Origin: Globodera rostochiensis
Taxonomy: Eukaryota > Nematoda > Chromadorea > Rhabditida > Heteroderidae
NCBI GenBank assembly: GCA_018350325.1
Contig: JAEVLN010000020.1
Location: forward strand, 713,796-777,795
DNA: 64,000 bases
Direction: 5' to 3'
Within the stretch, counting starts at the first letter, position 1. Every line of letters starts with the position of its first letter. Both the position numbers and the translations under genes were made by a program. The notes under the pieces are model-generated. The model saw only the letters and a program-made list of their open reading frames with translations, searched no databases and was not told where the DNA came from. Shown here one piece after another: positions 48,601-60,781 of this stretch.

Positions 48601-51600
48601 AATCAAAGTCCGAGTCGACTCCCGAATAAACCATCATGGGCTGCTGTCTGTCCACCCGTTGAAGCTCAAAGATCAGAGCCGACGACAGCGTAGTTTTGTT
48701 GTTGGAGGCATTGTCCTCGCCGTCGTTGGCCGTTGCTTTAAAGCCATCTCCGCCGGTAGCGGAGCTTTTAACCAATTTCCAACCGACACGCGCACTTTCG
48801 TTAGTCAATGCCGAAAAGGTGGGGGTGGAGCAGTTCGGTGCTTTTGGCAGTGGCTGAAGCAAAGCCACCGGTGTAGTGGTATCTTCGGACTGTTCCTCAG
48901 ATGATTGTTGTGACTCGAATTGTTTTTGATGGGTATTTTTGTGCTGTTTTTTCGACGACAAGTTCTGTGAGGGCGATGACGACAACTGATTGGGAGGAAC
49001 TGCTGGTTTTTTGATGTTATGTGGTGGGAGCGGTTGAACAGGCGGATGTTGTTGCTGATGGTGATGGTCGATCGAGTCATGGCCAAGTATGGAAGTACGC
49101 GCCATCTGGCAAGAGGAAAGAGAAATCAAAACATTTTCAGTTTTGCCGAATTTTATTGACGAAGGTCAGGCCAAATTTGCAAGAGATTTGGCAAGAATTC
49201 CAAATTGAGGATTATCTTAAAATGAAGACCCTTGGAAACCCTGCTTAAATGTCAAATTTTAAATAAACTTCAGGACTTTGTTATTGTCGTGGTGGTGTTG
49301 CGTGTATTGGTGATGATGCCCTCCTTCCAATTCCCGACGTTCTTTGTACATTGACGACGAAGTTTGTTCATGGCGGGTACGAACAGAAATTGGCTCGGAG
49401 TATAGCACATCACCCGCGGGTGTCGTTGCGGCCAGCCGAAAGCGATATTCGCGATTACTGTAAGATGCGTTTTGTTGAAAAATGATTAAAAGGCTAATTG
49501 TAATTTGCAACTCACGTTAATAAGCCTGTAACGTGGGCAAAAGTTCCCGAATTTGCATAGCATTCGGGGGGCACCGCGGCGAAATGAGTCGATCCGCGAA
49601 CATTCGCAAAGTCGGCCATTTCAAGCTGAAATGTTTTGTAAATCCGGTGATAATACTCTGAAGGTAATTTGTAGGTAATAACCCCCATCCCCCTGTTGCA
49701 TCTCCGGCATCCAACACCCCCCCCCCCCTCGCCCTTTGGGGATCAAGCAAATTACCCACCACAAGCGAACTAAAGTCCGCTCCACTTGACGGATTCCACG
49801 ACAATTTGATGGCTCGCGGTGCAGTGGAATAAACATTTGGCGGGTGAAGGAGTCGAAGAATTGGCTGTGTTTGATGGTAGTGAGACAAAACCGAAGGCGA
49901 AACGGAAGAGCCCATCAGAGAACCTGAACGCATTGTGTACGATAAAAACCCCCTTATTCTTTTAAAATTAAAAAAAAGCCAATTATTGTACAAATGTTAT
50001 TGTGCCATTACCACCTCGTTGCGCCATCCCTCCATGCTGTTGTTGCTGGTGGTGTTGCTGAACAGGCTGGTGATGATGTGGTCGCCCACCGACGTCGCCC
50101 CTCTCGGGGTGCACAGTCAAAACGGGCGAACTCCCCGACTGGCCAATTTCGTTGCGGGCGAACACGCGAAAACGACACAATGCGTTACCGTCCGGGCCGG
50201 AGACGACCGTTTGTTCGTGGGGGCCGTCGTATACGGTCTCGAAAGGCGCCGTTTTGCCCTGAACCAATGCAATTATTCATGCCAATTGTCTGAATGATGT
50301 CACATACGCCCCTTTACCCACCTTTGCCATTTGGAGACAGTAACTGAGAATGGGGGCTCCGTTGCAATTGGGCGATTTCCAATGAATTGAGAGACCATTC
50401 GACTGACGACCGACCAATTTTGGCAACGAAGGCGCTTCTGGCAGAGCGCACAAAGTGCGAAAGGACGTGTAAGCCGATAGCTGCCCGTTGATGTCGCCGC
50501 GTTCAGGCAATTCGGCGCGGACAGCGACCTAATTTAATCAACAAAAAAATGTTAACCCAAATTCATTAACACTAAACACTGAGAATTATCTAATGCTATT
50601 TAAACTTTGTGCACATTTTTTATGGTTGACTGACCATGTATTCAGTGCCGGGACTCAGTTGCTGCAAATGCAACATATTTACACCCGCCTCAGTTTTGTA
50701 GAAGGTTTGGGAATGGCTAGCAGCGTCGTAGAGGGTTAATTGGTAGTTAAATTCGGACGGATCAATTTGCGGGAACGGACCACCGGAGGCCGCAGCCTCC
50801 GAGGTGTCGATTTCTTGCCAGAGCACTTCAGCATCACAATCGCCCACTTAAATTGTTGAAATTTCGCTCGATTCGATTGATTATAGTACTAAAGTCCCTA
50901 AAATTTCTATTTTCCAAATGTAATTATGCAGACAAACTTCGTGGAGGCGCCGACTTCGCTCTTTTAATGCTATGCCACGGCATTTAAGACTCCTCACCTC
51001 GTGAAAGAATGGGCGGTTGGAGAGACGAAAGAGTGTCTCGTAGCCGATCCTTCTCGTCATCCTCAATCATTGCCGTAATTTGTGGTGGCAAATTGCCAGC
51101 GTTGAAGGCATCGGCGGCACTGTGAACAGATTGCTGTTGCTGGTGTTGTCGCGGATAGACGACATTTGTGGTGTCATGACCACGCTAAAAATGTTTAAAA
51201 CGACAATAAGTCGATTCAAAGAATTTTTGACGCACATTTTCCAGTCCAACCATTGCTGAGCCTTGCACATAAAAGCCAGGCGAGTGACGCTGCTGAAGAT
51301 GGGCTGGAACCACCGAATCTGTCAAATGGTACCCGCCGGAAGATGAAGCCATGGGGGCTAAAAGTATTCAAAAATTTGAATAATTATCATTTTATTGCTT
51401 CATTGGCTTCACCTCGTCCCTGCTGTTGGTGCTTTCCGTAAGGTCCTCCACTTTGGTTCTGGTGTTGCGGTGGCTGTTGTTGCTGTTGGAGGTCACTCCA
51501 CTTAAGCGAAGGGACCACGCCGCTTGTAGTAAAAGCACCGCCAGAATCTGCAGAAGAATTGAATGTCTCTTTGGTTTTGTAAAATAAACTTGCCATGTTC

Positions 51601-54600
51601 TTGCGCAATAAATTGCTGCTTCTGCCGTGAAGAAGGCACCCCATCAGACAGTGGGGGAGCGTCCAACGGATGTTGTGGGGAATGGCTGTTGTTGTTGGAA
51701 CGGAAGTGTTTCAATGGGACAGTTGCGGTCGAAGGATGAGGCTGAACATTTAAAGAAATTATAAAATAATTAAAATGAAGCTGGCTCCTAAACAAGCTTA
51801 ATGCTGTTTTGCATTCCAAGAAGTACTCGAAGTTCGAGGTCATTTACCACGAATATAACAACAAAATTTTAAAAAAAAAACCCAGAATTTTTGTGAACTA
51901 ATCGACTTCGCGGCGCCTTCCCCCTCTCACTTGGTATCCTATCGAACGTTGCTGCATTGCCAACGAAGTCGTCGGTGGTGGGGCAACCGCTGAAGCTTGG
52001 GACACGGTGGTGGTGGCAACGGCGTGTTGGCCGACAATTGGTCCAATTCCAGCGGGAAGTACGCGTTCCTGGGACATAATTATGTGGGACAGACGGCCCT
52101 GAAAAATTTTGGAGTTTGACATTATAAGTTTATACCCCCCCCCCTCCATTCGTCGATCACTTGTCTGTCCAAAATCTGCTGTACAACGTGACCTTCCGGG
52201 ACATTCATCGGAATCGCAGATTGGGGCGTCGCCGACTGGGAAACCATTCGGATTGTGGCCGGGCCATGAATATGCTGAATGTCATTGCCCACTGCCAATG
52301 CGATAGCATCTCCAGGATGGATATGGACCTGGAGAAGTTTAAACCGTCTGATCGATCATTTTGGACTTTGATCTAATCCCGGAAAAGCTTTTCAACCCAC
52401 TCACGAAGAGATCGTTTCCTTCGCTTATAGCCGCAGCAATTTCTTGTGGCACGCCCGGAGGCAAATTGACCGTTGTCCCTCCGGTAACAGTCGAACCATT
52501 GCCCATCGATCGATTGCCATCGGATGGTCCGTTCATTGTCGAGTTTCCATTCTCATTCTTCTGATCACGGGGAGATGCTGGAATATTGGGAAATGTCCCA
52601 CAATGACAAAACCTGATTTTTGGTTCTCTTTTCCTGCTCACAAATCAGTTTTTAAAGCACATTTTTTTCTCGCCTTTTCTATGCATAATTGGACTTTGAT
52701 GGGGGCGGAAGCAAAGTCAGCGATTTGGAGGTGTGATGAATGGATGAGACACGCCCAATTCGTATTATTGGTCCATTCTTTTTTGAATTTTCAATCTATT
52801 TTATTATTTAATGAACAAATCGCTCTTTACTCTTCTTATTTATTTATTTTCATTTTTGTTTCTGTTCCAACCAACCATCGTTGTGCTTTTGTGTTTGGCT
52901 GTCGTTTTCACACGTTGGCACTGCCGCCTGCTGAAATTCGGCACCGACGGGCGGCGTCGCTGTTGCGATGATTGGAGGCGCGAAGGCCGACGGGTCCAAC
53001 GTGACGTGGTAACCGGCGGTGAGAGCAGCCGCACTGACGGAGGCGAGGGCAGTCGTTTCGCCTGTTTAAATATGGCAAAAATTCTAATTCAAAATGCCAA
53101 TTATAGTAGAAGAGTCTGGCCCGTCCCACACAAATAATTCTTTATTAAACTCTGAACAAAATGTCAAACAGACGAACATGTCATTGTGTAAAGCGCACGT
53201 CCGCTCAACGGCGGCGGCGGCGGCGGGTGCAACTGTTTCAGACCGGTCTTCGACATCAAAGTGGCGGGAGAAGGTGCACCACCGACGGCAGCTGATGCCG
53301 AAGAAGTTCTGCTGGTGTTTTCTATTGCGGCATAAGGAACGGCGCCCGCCGCTGCTGGGAGAGGTGGCATTAGAGGCGGCGATCCACCAGAAGCAGCACA
53401 GCGTAACGCATCTGACATCAGAACAACCGATGAAATATTTGCAAATGCCAGTTTAATCTTTTGGACAAACACACCAAATTGTCCCCCCCTCCCCACTCAT
53501 CCGCTATTCAATTAAATGATAATATTTCATTAATTCATTCACTAATTTGAGATGCATTCAGCTGAAGCAACGGAATCGGAGGGGCGAAGGCACTGAACGG
53601 CTGTTGTTGGAGCTGCTGAAGCATTTGTTGTTGGGGCACGGCTGACGGCGGAAAGATGGGGCCCATGCTGGCGGACTCCTCAAAAGGGACAAATTGTTGG
53701 AACAACGAGGGAAGGAAGAAGTGCATATTTTGTCCTTTAAACAAAACTGCGATTTTCGCACATCTTTTAAATAAAACATTTTTTTCGGATAGGGAAGGGT
53801 CTAGCGTTGCCTATAGGCGCCATTGTTGAAATTTTAAAAATTGTGTTTTGTTTTGTTTCTAAGAATATGGCCGTTGCAATCGAACTGATCTGACCGGTGA
53901 AATGGTGCTGGAATGATGGGAAGATGAGACCATTGACGGGGTCAAAGTCGCGGTAGCCAAAAGCAAACGATGGCCGTTGCCCATTGACTGTCCTCCGTCC
54001 TCCGCACCAGCCAATTCCCTGGGGATGTGCCCTCCACTGTCGCGCGAATCCAACGAACAGTCGGCGGCCATCGAATTGTTGGACGAAGTCGAACAGGAAG
54101 CGAAACAACCTAACGAAGTAAAAGGAGGAATATAAGCCTAAGCCTAAATTGAATGTCGTTGCCTTTTATGGTATTAGGTTAATTAACTAGCCTCCCTTAC
54201 TTAATGGTACGGGTTGAAAGTCCACTAACCTTCCTCCCCTTTGATTGGTGTGCCCATGCCGCCCAATCCAGAACTGGACCCGCAGTCGGATGAATCCACG
54301 TTATGCGACACAACTCCAGAAGTGGGCGTCGTCGTATTCAGCGAATGGTTGAAAACGCCTTCTAAAAACACTTTTATATTATATTAAACACAAACTACGA
54401 AAAGTTATGGTTATGGAGCAGTTCATTCCAGTGCCTACACTTGAGTGCCATTAGCTTTTTAAAAGCTTAGAGCTTTCGAATGGCAACTTGTTTGTTTGAT
54501 TTTTTATGGCATTGAAATGTACCGGGAAAGTTACTGCAACGAACCCAGAATTATAATAAAAATGTTTTTTTTTGCAATATTCTTCTTACCGCTAATTTGG

Positions 54601-55252
54601 TGCTGATATCCAGGAGGGGCACTCAGAGTCTTTGCACCCTGGTGGTGGTGGTGTTGCTGATCAAAAGCGTGCGACACACGACGCAACGGAATGGGCCCGG
54701 CAGTATCCATCGAAGGCAATCGGTCAACCTTTTTTTTGTTGCAAAAATTAATGAAAGCGACTGGTCCCAACTCCTTTACTTCCCCTTCCCTATCCATTAA
54801 CGAACTTTCAACCAGTATAAATGGATTGATTGACGGGTGAGGAGGAGGGGACTTATGTTGGCACCCCAAGCAGACGACAGTGGGGAAGGGAGGCATTTGT
54901 CACCAAATAAAAACGGGGGAGGGGAGGGGGGAGGCAAGGCGAGGGTTGGCACTGGAGAAAGGTCCCAATTCCAACATTTTGTACACGCAAAGCAGTGAAT
55001 ACGCGCAGTGTTTGCTTTTCGTGGAAAATGCCATTTCCAAATTTCAGCCCATTAAATAATATTTCCCACTTCTGTCCCCGCGCCGCCCACAGGCGGCGGC
55101 TGCTGCTGCTGCTGATGGCGCCCATTTGCTTTCATCACCAGCAACTTCTTCGTCGTTGTCGTTCCGATGGACTGCGATGTTCTCGTCGCCTTTTTGTTGG
55201 CCATAAGCGCTCCCGTCGTCGATGTGGACGATGGCGGCGCCGTGGAAATCAT
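45650..55252 (-). CDS. FNDC3-like fibronectin type III protein with C-terminal membrane anchor
   Basis: Start ATG 55252 (MISTAPPSSTSTTGALMANK). The N-terminal third is low-complexity (Gln, Pro, Ser) over exons at about 54730, 54360, 54110, 53744, 53450 and 53063. The FNDC3 hallmark is at 52320-52150: HPGDAIALAVGNDIQHIHGP and IPMNVPEGHVVQQILD, like the NPGETIS...GPAQVP...IHVPPGYISQVIED block. An acidic MIEDDEKDRLRDTLSSL segment (about 51070) precedes a chain of fibronectin III domains: EFNYQLTLYDAAS, LPKLVGRQSNGLSIHWKSPN, CRFRVFARNEIGQSGSSPV, NREYRFRLAATTPAGD, PSAPQNLRLVVS, YRFTVTAQSDAGPS, TEYELSIQAENSVGKSG, PPQIFLAQATANSLKLKW and NFRIRASVSKG. The C terminus ends in a hydrophobic tail AVFVLLAFGIAILLNN, stop 45650-45652. 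FNDC3 proteins are ER/Golgi-anchored. More than 25 small exons; ends are hand-called. Confidence 0.8.
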
Positions 55253-55312
55253 TTTTTGGAGTCCGATCAGTGCGTGATTAGAATTATGATTTAATGTTGT
55301 TGGATGATCAAA

Positions 55313-55459
55313 ATGGCCTCGGACGACTCGTTCAAAATCAGCCCATATTATACAGACAAATTATTCACACTTTCGGATGAGTGGGTGGCGACCAGACGAA
55401 GGAATGAATTGTTCAGCCTCCCTTCTCAGTCGATTTGTTCCAATACCAATCACCAATAA
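55313..55459 (+). CDS. Short ORF, 48 codons, unrecognised
   Basis: ATG 55313 to TAA 55457-55459, reading MASDDSFKISPYYTDKLFTL and SDEWVATRRRNELFS. Composition is protein-like but short; it could be a first exon of an unseen + strand gene, an upstream ORF, or chance. It begins 60 bp from the FNDC3-like start, divergently. Confidence 0.2.
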   Translation: MASDDSFKISPYYTDKLFTLSDEWVATRRRNELFSLPSQSICSNTNHQ

Positions 55460-57239
55460 TTTACTAAAAATATTCGAATGGTCGCTTTAATCAAGCATAT
55501 GTTACATAAAAGAAATGAATGATGTGGTTGAGAGCTCCGATCAAACCGGGACCGGATTTTTGTAGCTTTTTTACATCTTATTGATATATTTTTTGAATTT
55601 TTGCTAAGCTCCGAAGCCCCAAAAATTCGATTTAATCAAGTTTAAAATAAGTTATGATCAACGGCACTGAAGTGTCCAGGTCAGAACTTCGATCCAAACT
55701 CGAAGACGTTTTATATGTAATAGAGAAACCCGCATCCAGCAAGAATGATGAATAAGTGGAAACGACGTCATTTTCCGGTGACCAAAAGGAAATGGAAAGA
55801 AAAGGGGGGGGGGGAGGGGGAAGACGGAAAGATGGGGGAAAGTGGTGGAATGGAAGCGGCGTGAAAATGAGCAAATGCTGAATTGGGGAGGTCCTTTTGG
55901 ACTAAAGAAGCAAATAAGAATAAAATAGCGAGTAAAAGCATGGGCGGAAAGATGGGAAAGAAAGACGAAACGGTGGGAAAAGTGCAGAAAAAAGAAGAAA
56001 GGGAAGAAAATGGAGTTGGGTTGGCGGGGCGAGAAGTAATTGGATAGAGAAAGAGAGAGAAACGGGGGGAAGCCGAGGCACAAAACATTTGGCCCAAAGC
56101 AAGAAGAATGGAAGCAGCTTGCTTTCATACTTGATGCTGCTGCTCGGCCAACGGCGGATGGCCATGACCAAGCGAAAGAAAGTCCAATGCCGCCGGTAAA
56201 TGCATGCACAAAGTGTGCGTACATCGATCTCTGATGGGCTAACTAAGGCTGGAGACTTCGCATGCTTTGCTGTAATTGCCACTTTGACCAGCTTAGATTA
56301 TAATTCCAAAATTTAATGCTCATTTCGCAAAAAAAACGAACATTCCGTCGTCCTAATCCAACATTCTTATTTTTAAAATGCCAGCGGATTGAACAGCGAA
56401 GGACACGAGAAATAAATACCCTGGGAATTGGACCTTAATCTCCAATTCGACAGTTTGATCGATGCACTAATGACCATTTTAATCTGTCCGAAGAAAACTG
56501 CTCCATTTTTTGGAATGCTTTTAGTAAAACGACATTAAATTCTTTGACCCGTAAGCTTTTTGTTAGGCAGAAGTGAGGCGCCCCCAATTTATCATAGCTA
56601 ATTTAAAAGTGTAGATTGCGTTCGGGATTTTAGGAATGGGGATCAGTTTTCCCGTGATCGGAACCGTTTGTAATTGGACCGGGATTAGTTTGGATTTACA
56701 ATTAATTGTCAAAATAGCATGAAATTTAAAGATAATTTGCAAATTTACCTTATTCACTAAAAAACGGAACAGCCAGGAAAATTTTGAGAATTTTTAAATA
56801 CATTCATTGACAAGAAAACTAATAAGGTGAATAAATGAATAAAACGACGATACGTAGCATACACATTGAATGGATAATGGAAGGAATGTTTGTTGGTGGT
56901 ACGTAGAGGAGACGAGCGGGCGGGGACGAAGCGCGGATGGGTGGGTGGTGGGCGAAAATTTTGGAAATGATGGATTGTGCTTTGGCGGACGGGAGGATAT
57001 ATGTGAACGAATGAATGAGTTCGATTCTCCGGTTCAACAGCAGATTGGACTGAATCGGATTTATTCGGTCTGCTGATGATGGAGAATTTAGAAGGAACGG
57101 AGAGAGGGGGAAGGGGAATAAGGAGGAAACAAAACTACTTAAGGAAACTGAAACTGTTGCTGATTGTTTGGTTAAATAATGCGCGTACGCATATGTATAA
57201 TAATAGTTCAAAGCGAAGAAGAATTGGTGATTCACCAAA

Positions 57240-57360
57240 TTGACGTCATCATCGCGTCCAGCTTATGACGGATGCTGCAGCTGGCGGAACTTGCCAGCTG
57301 TCAACACAAATTATCGTTTTTCCCAATAAATATGTAAATATAAATTACTTGGATGACGTA
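57240..57360. promoter_or_regulatory. Cluster of CRE/ATF-like bZIP sites and a hairpin
   Basis: A perfect CRE palindrome tgacgtca (57241-57248), then tgacgg (about 57266) and gatgacgtaaaa (about 57353), within 120 bp. Between them is the inverted repeat cagctggc-ggaactt-gccagctg (about 57280-57302), whose halves also contain E-box CAGCTG cores. Position is about 2 kb upstream of the FNDC3-like start codon. Function is inferred only from motif clustering. Confidence 0.4.
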
Positions 57361-57589
57361 AAAATAATGAAAAGACAAGAAAAGGAGAAATTTATATATT
57401 TATCTAAATTTTAGCGGCCTTTGTGCATGCACCCGGGCCCCCAAAGCGGTCGAAATGTCAATGGAATTGTTGTAGTTCGCTGCTTCTCCGAAACGCCCTC
57501 TCTCTGCCTCCTATTTATACCGGATACGTGTTCTATCCCAGCAGAAGTGCCACCACAGAAAAGAGAGAAAGGGCACGGGAAAGGAAGGA

Positions 57590-57611
57590 GGGGGGGGGGG
57601 GGGGGGGGGGG
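57590..57611 (+). repeat. Poly-G tract, 22 bases
   Basis: Uninterrupted G run in intergenic DNA, preceded by ggaaaggaagga. Confidence 0.9.
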
Positions 57612-59479
57612 AGGGCCGGTGGTTTGGTTTTCAATGCAACGGGAAAATGACGGACGGACGGACGGCGCAGCAGAGTTCGCCGGCGCCGTCTCTGTTCGAT
57701 GTCAACACACGCAACAGCGAACATTTCTTTGCTGTTGGGGTTGGGAAAGCATCGCGACGGACGACGTTAATGAATGGCAGAGGGGGGAGGGGGGGGCATT
57801 TACATACACAACATTCGCCGAAGCTGAACAGTGCTCGGGGAATGCGGAGGGAGCAAAGGGAGGGAAGGAAAATGACACTCACTCACCGCCCCCCCACACC
57901 CTTTTTTGGTGAACGATGGGCACAGCAGCGTAAAGCATTTGTTTTGTTTGTTGGAACAATTCTTTTCGTAGTCGGCGTTCGAATGTAAACCATTGGATAA
58001 TAATTGCGTATCAATTAAAATTGATTCATTCAATTCGTACTGGTATAACGCATGTCAATGTGTCGTTTTTGGCTTTAGATGATTCAAATTGTTTGGACAG
58101 ATCAGTAACGATAACCGGGACGGTCATGGTCATTTTGCCACGACTAATCTTTTATTCTAACTCACCCCACACACTTTACTGTGCATATTGTAAAGCAATA
58201 GTCAAATTTCTTTTTTCTGCGGAATGATCACACAACACAAAATGGCGAGCGACGATGAAAGGATGGGTTGGCGCAGAAACTGAGGTTTCGGAAATCGCTT
58301 CTCCGTCCGGCGATGACTAACTAATTTGTTTCGTCCGTCTCTTTCCCTCTGCTGCCACCATTTTGCAACCAAAAAGCCACAAAAGATGGGAAGGAGCAGC
58401 AAAGGCGACTGACTGACTCAGCCAGTCGACTGACACGATTTAGCCGCAGCAGTAGCAGCAGCCAGCTGGTCGGTCGTCGGTCGACGAATAAATAGCCTCG
58501 CCGGAGAAAATCCAGTCAGAGAAGAAGGGCGGGGCGGGGGGCCATTTTGGTCGTACATGTGCAGAGGGGAGGGGAGGGTGATCAGAGTGCTTTGGAGGGG
58601 GCGATCAGACCAAGGTGCTGAATGCAACCAGCGGGGGAACAAAATGTGTACGATGGGTGTTGGGAATGTGCTTAAGAAAACAAATTCTCAGATTTGCACT
58701 GGAAAACGAAAATCCGTCTTTTCCAATTGAGAGCGTTCGCATTTGTGCGAGTGCTTTGTGTTTTTGCAACTAATTTTGGTGAAGGATGGGACGGGGCAAT
58801 TGGGGGGTGGGGTGAGACGACCGATTGAGCACATCGGAGGGAGGGGGGGGGGAGCGTCGAATTGATCAGCTGTTGTGGAGTGGGACCAAGGACTGACTGA
58901 TCAGAACAGATTGGACGCAATTTTACTGGGTATGTAATTAGGAAAATAAATGTTTGCTGCTGAGAATTCTGTGGTCTTTGGTCGCTGAGGAGAAAGGGGG
59001 GGGGGCACCAAAAAACAACAAACTCTTTTATTGTTTAAATGTATATTTATCTAAATTGGAATAAATTGGGAAAGATAAGTCCATTTTGTCATTTTATGAA
59101 CGTGGCGGCATATTTACAAAAGTGCCGTTTTGTTTCAATATTTGTTCCCGCCTGTTTCATTTTTTCTGCTTGCAAGTGTCCAAACCAATTTTGGATTTTT
59201 TGCACTTTGTTCTAAAGTCTTTAAAATAGCTCGTAGAGATTCATAAAAGTAAAATTTTTAGGAAAGAAATCTGCAATATTTATGAAAAAAACGAAGAATG
59301 ATGCAGAAAAGATAAGGAAGAAATGAAGAATATGTAAATGTAAAAGGAATGAATGGTTCTCCGATAAGAGTTCAACACGGGAGGGAGGCGATGCAGCGGA
59401 GGAATGTTTGGGGGTTGGGGGGTTGGGACGACTGATCGGTCGGTGGTTATGGAAGGGAGGAGGAGGGAACTTGGGGCAC

Positions 59480-59567
59480 GAAGGGAAGGGAAGGGAAGGG
59501 AAGGGAAGGGAAGGGAAGGGAAGGGAAGGGAAGGGAAGGGAAGGGAAGGGAAGGGAAGGGAAGGAAG
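59480..59567 (+). repeat. (GGGAA)n microsatellite
   Basis: About 17 uninterrupted copies of the pentamer gggaa, ending in ggaaggag. The unit gives repeating Arg-Glu-Gly-Lys-type ORFs on + and Pro-Ser-Leu-type ORFs on -, which are artefacts. Confidence 0.95.
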
Positions 59568-60781
59568 GAGAATCGCGCGAGACTCCGTCCACTTTTGTGA
59601 GAAGACTCTCTCAACATGGCGGGGGGGGGGGGGAGATTAACTGACCGATGCATTGCTTTGGTTGGAGGGGAAGGGAAGCGGCAGAGATTGATGCGAATGG
59701 AGAAGGACCACCAGCACCAACCACTCCGATTCTTCGTCACCGTCAAATTCATCGACTAGTTTGCGGGCAATGCGATGAAGGTAGGGAGAAGACCGGGCGA
59801 GGGAGGGAAGCGGGGGGGGGGGGAGGAATAAACATTGGGGGAAGGAGGAAAGGGGCGGGGAATGGAAGAACGACCAGAAACAATGATAGAGGGAAGTGAT
59901 TGTTGTTGTGCTGACGACAATGTACATATCAAGAATTGAGTTGTTGCGGCATGGAGGGAGGGAGGAGGATGAATGCGAGGGGGATAAGCGAGTGAAGAAC
60001 GGATAGCGTCATCCGTCCACTCATAAATACGCGAAAACCTTTCATTTTGAGATCGTTCAGCCAAAAGGGCATCGGGGGAACTGCTTTAAGCATAGCAGCA
60101 GCAGCAGGTTCACACACACTCAAACCCGCCACCCCCCCCCCCCCCCCCCCCTCTTCCGCCGATTGGATTCATTCTCTTCCCACCCCACCCGTCTCTTCCA
60201 ATCGTTTGGTGTGTGTGCGTCCACCCCCCCCCCCTCCCCACTCACTGTACAGCTCCTCTTCCCCAGTTCCTTCGTTCGGGCGGATCGTCCATCCCTTCCG
60301 CCGCCTCACTGCTGGGGTTGAAGCGGCGAGATCTTTTTGCGCTCTGCTGATGTACCAGCCCATCCCATCGCCCCTCCTTGGCTAGCACTGTTGAAAAGCG
60401 GGGACCGGCCGATTAGAGCGAACAACGACGGAGACGGACGACAAATCGGTCAAATGTGAATGAATAGATGGAAAAAAGAAAGAATATTGATGGAGAAGCG
60501 GGGAAAAATTGCTTTGATTGGTGGTCGCGAAACGTATAATATATTGTAATTTCCAACAACAATGCGAACTCCGTTTTGAATGCAAACATTGAATATCACA
60601 TTTATTTAATCGATAATTAACAAATTAAAAAACAATAACAACGATATATTATTATTAACAAAATTAGCTACGAACTTAATGTCCATATTTAATAAGTTAT
60701 AAAAAATAATAATGTATATGTATGTCAGTAGGAGGGAGTATGAATCGCAATTAATTAACCTCGGATTAAGGGAAGTCGTGT

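Larger units (their letters stand above)
55253..57400. other. Upstream flank of the FNDC3-like gene
   Basis: About 2.1 kb. Contains a 48-codon + strand ORF (55313-55459), a G run at 55804-55814, and purine-rich sequence on the + strand to about 56100. A cluster of CRE-like sites lies at 57240-57360. No supported protein gene. Confidence 0.4.
57401..60781. other. Long intergenic region without a supported gene
   Basis: About 3.4 kb between the FNDC3-like and Bicaudal-C-like genes. G/C runs lie at 57590-57611, 57789-57797, 58843-58852, 58997-59006, 59621-59631, 59812-59824 and 60131-60150; a pentamer microsatellite at 59480-59567; and AT-rich DNA at 60590-60720. Overlapping ORFs exist on both strands, but all are low-complexity or homopolymer-driven. 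Confidence 0.5.

Noticed and set aside
59404..59752. ORFs over the (GGGAA)n tract
   Set aside because: Microsatellite translation, open in several frames and on both strands.
60037..60132. Minus ORF beginning MAGLSVCEPAAAAMLK as an exon
   Set aside because: Lies in a homopolymer-rich intergenic stretch, with no convincing splice partners or homologue.
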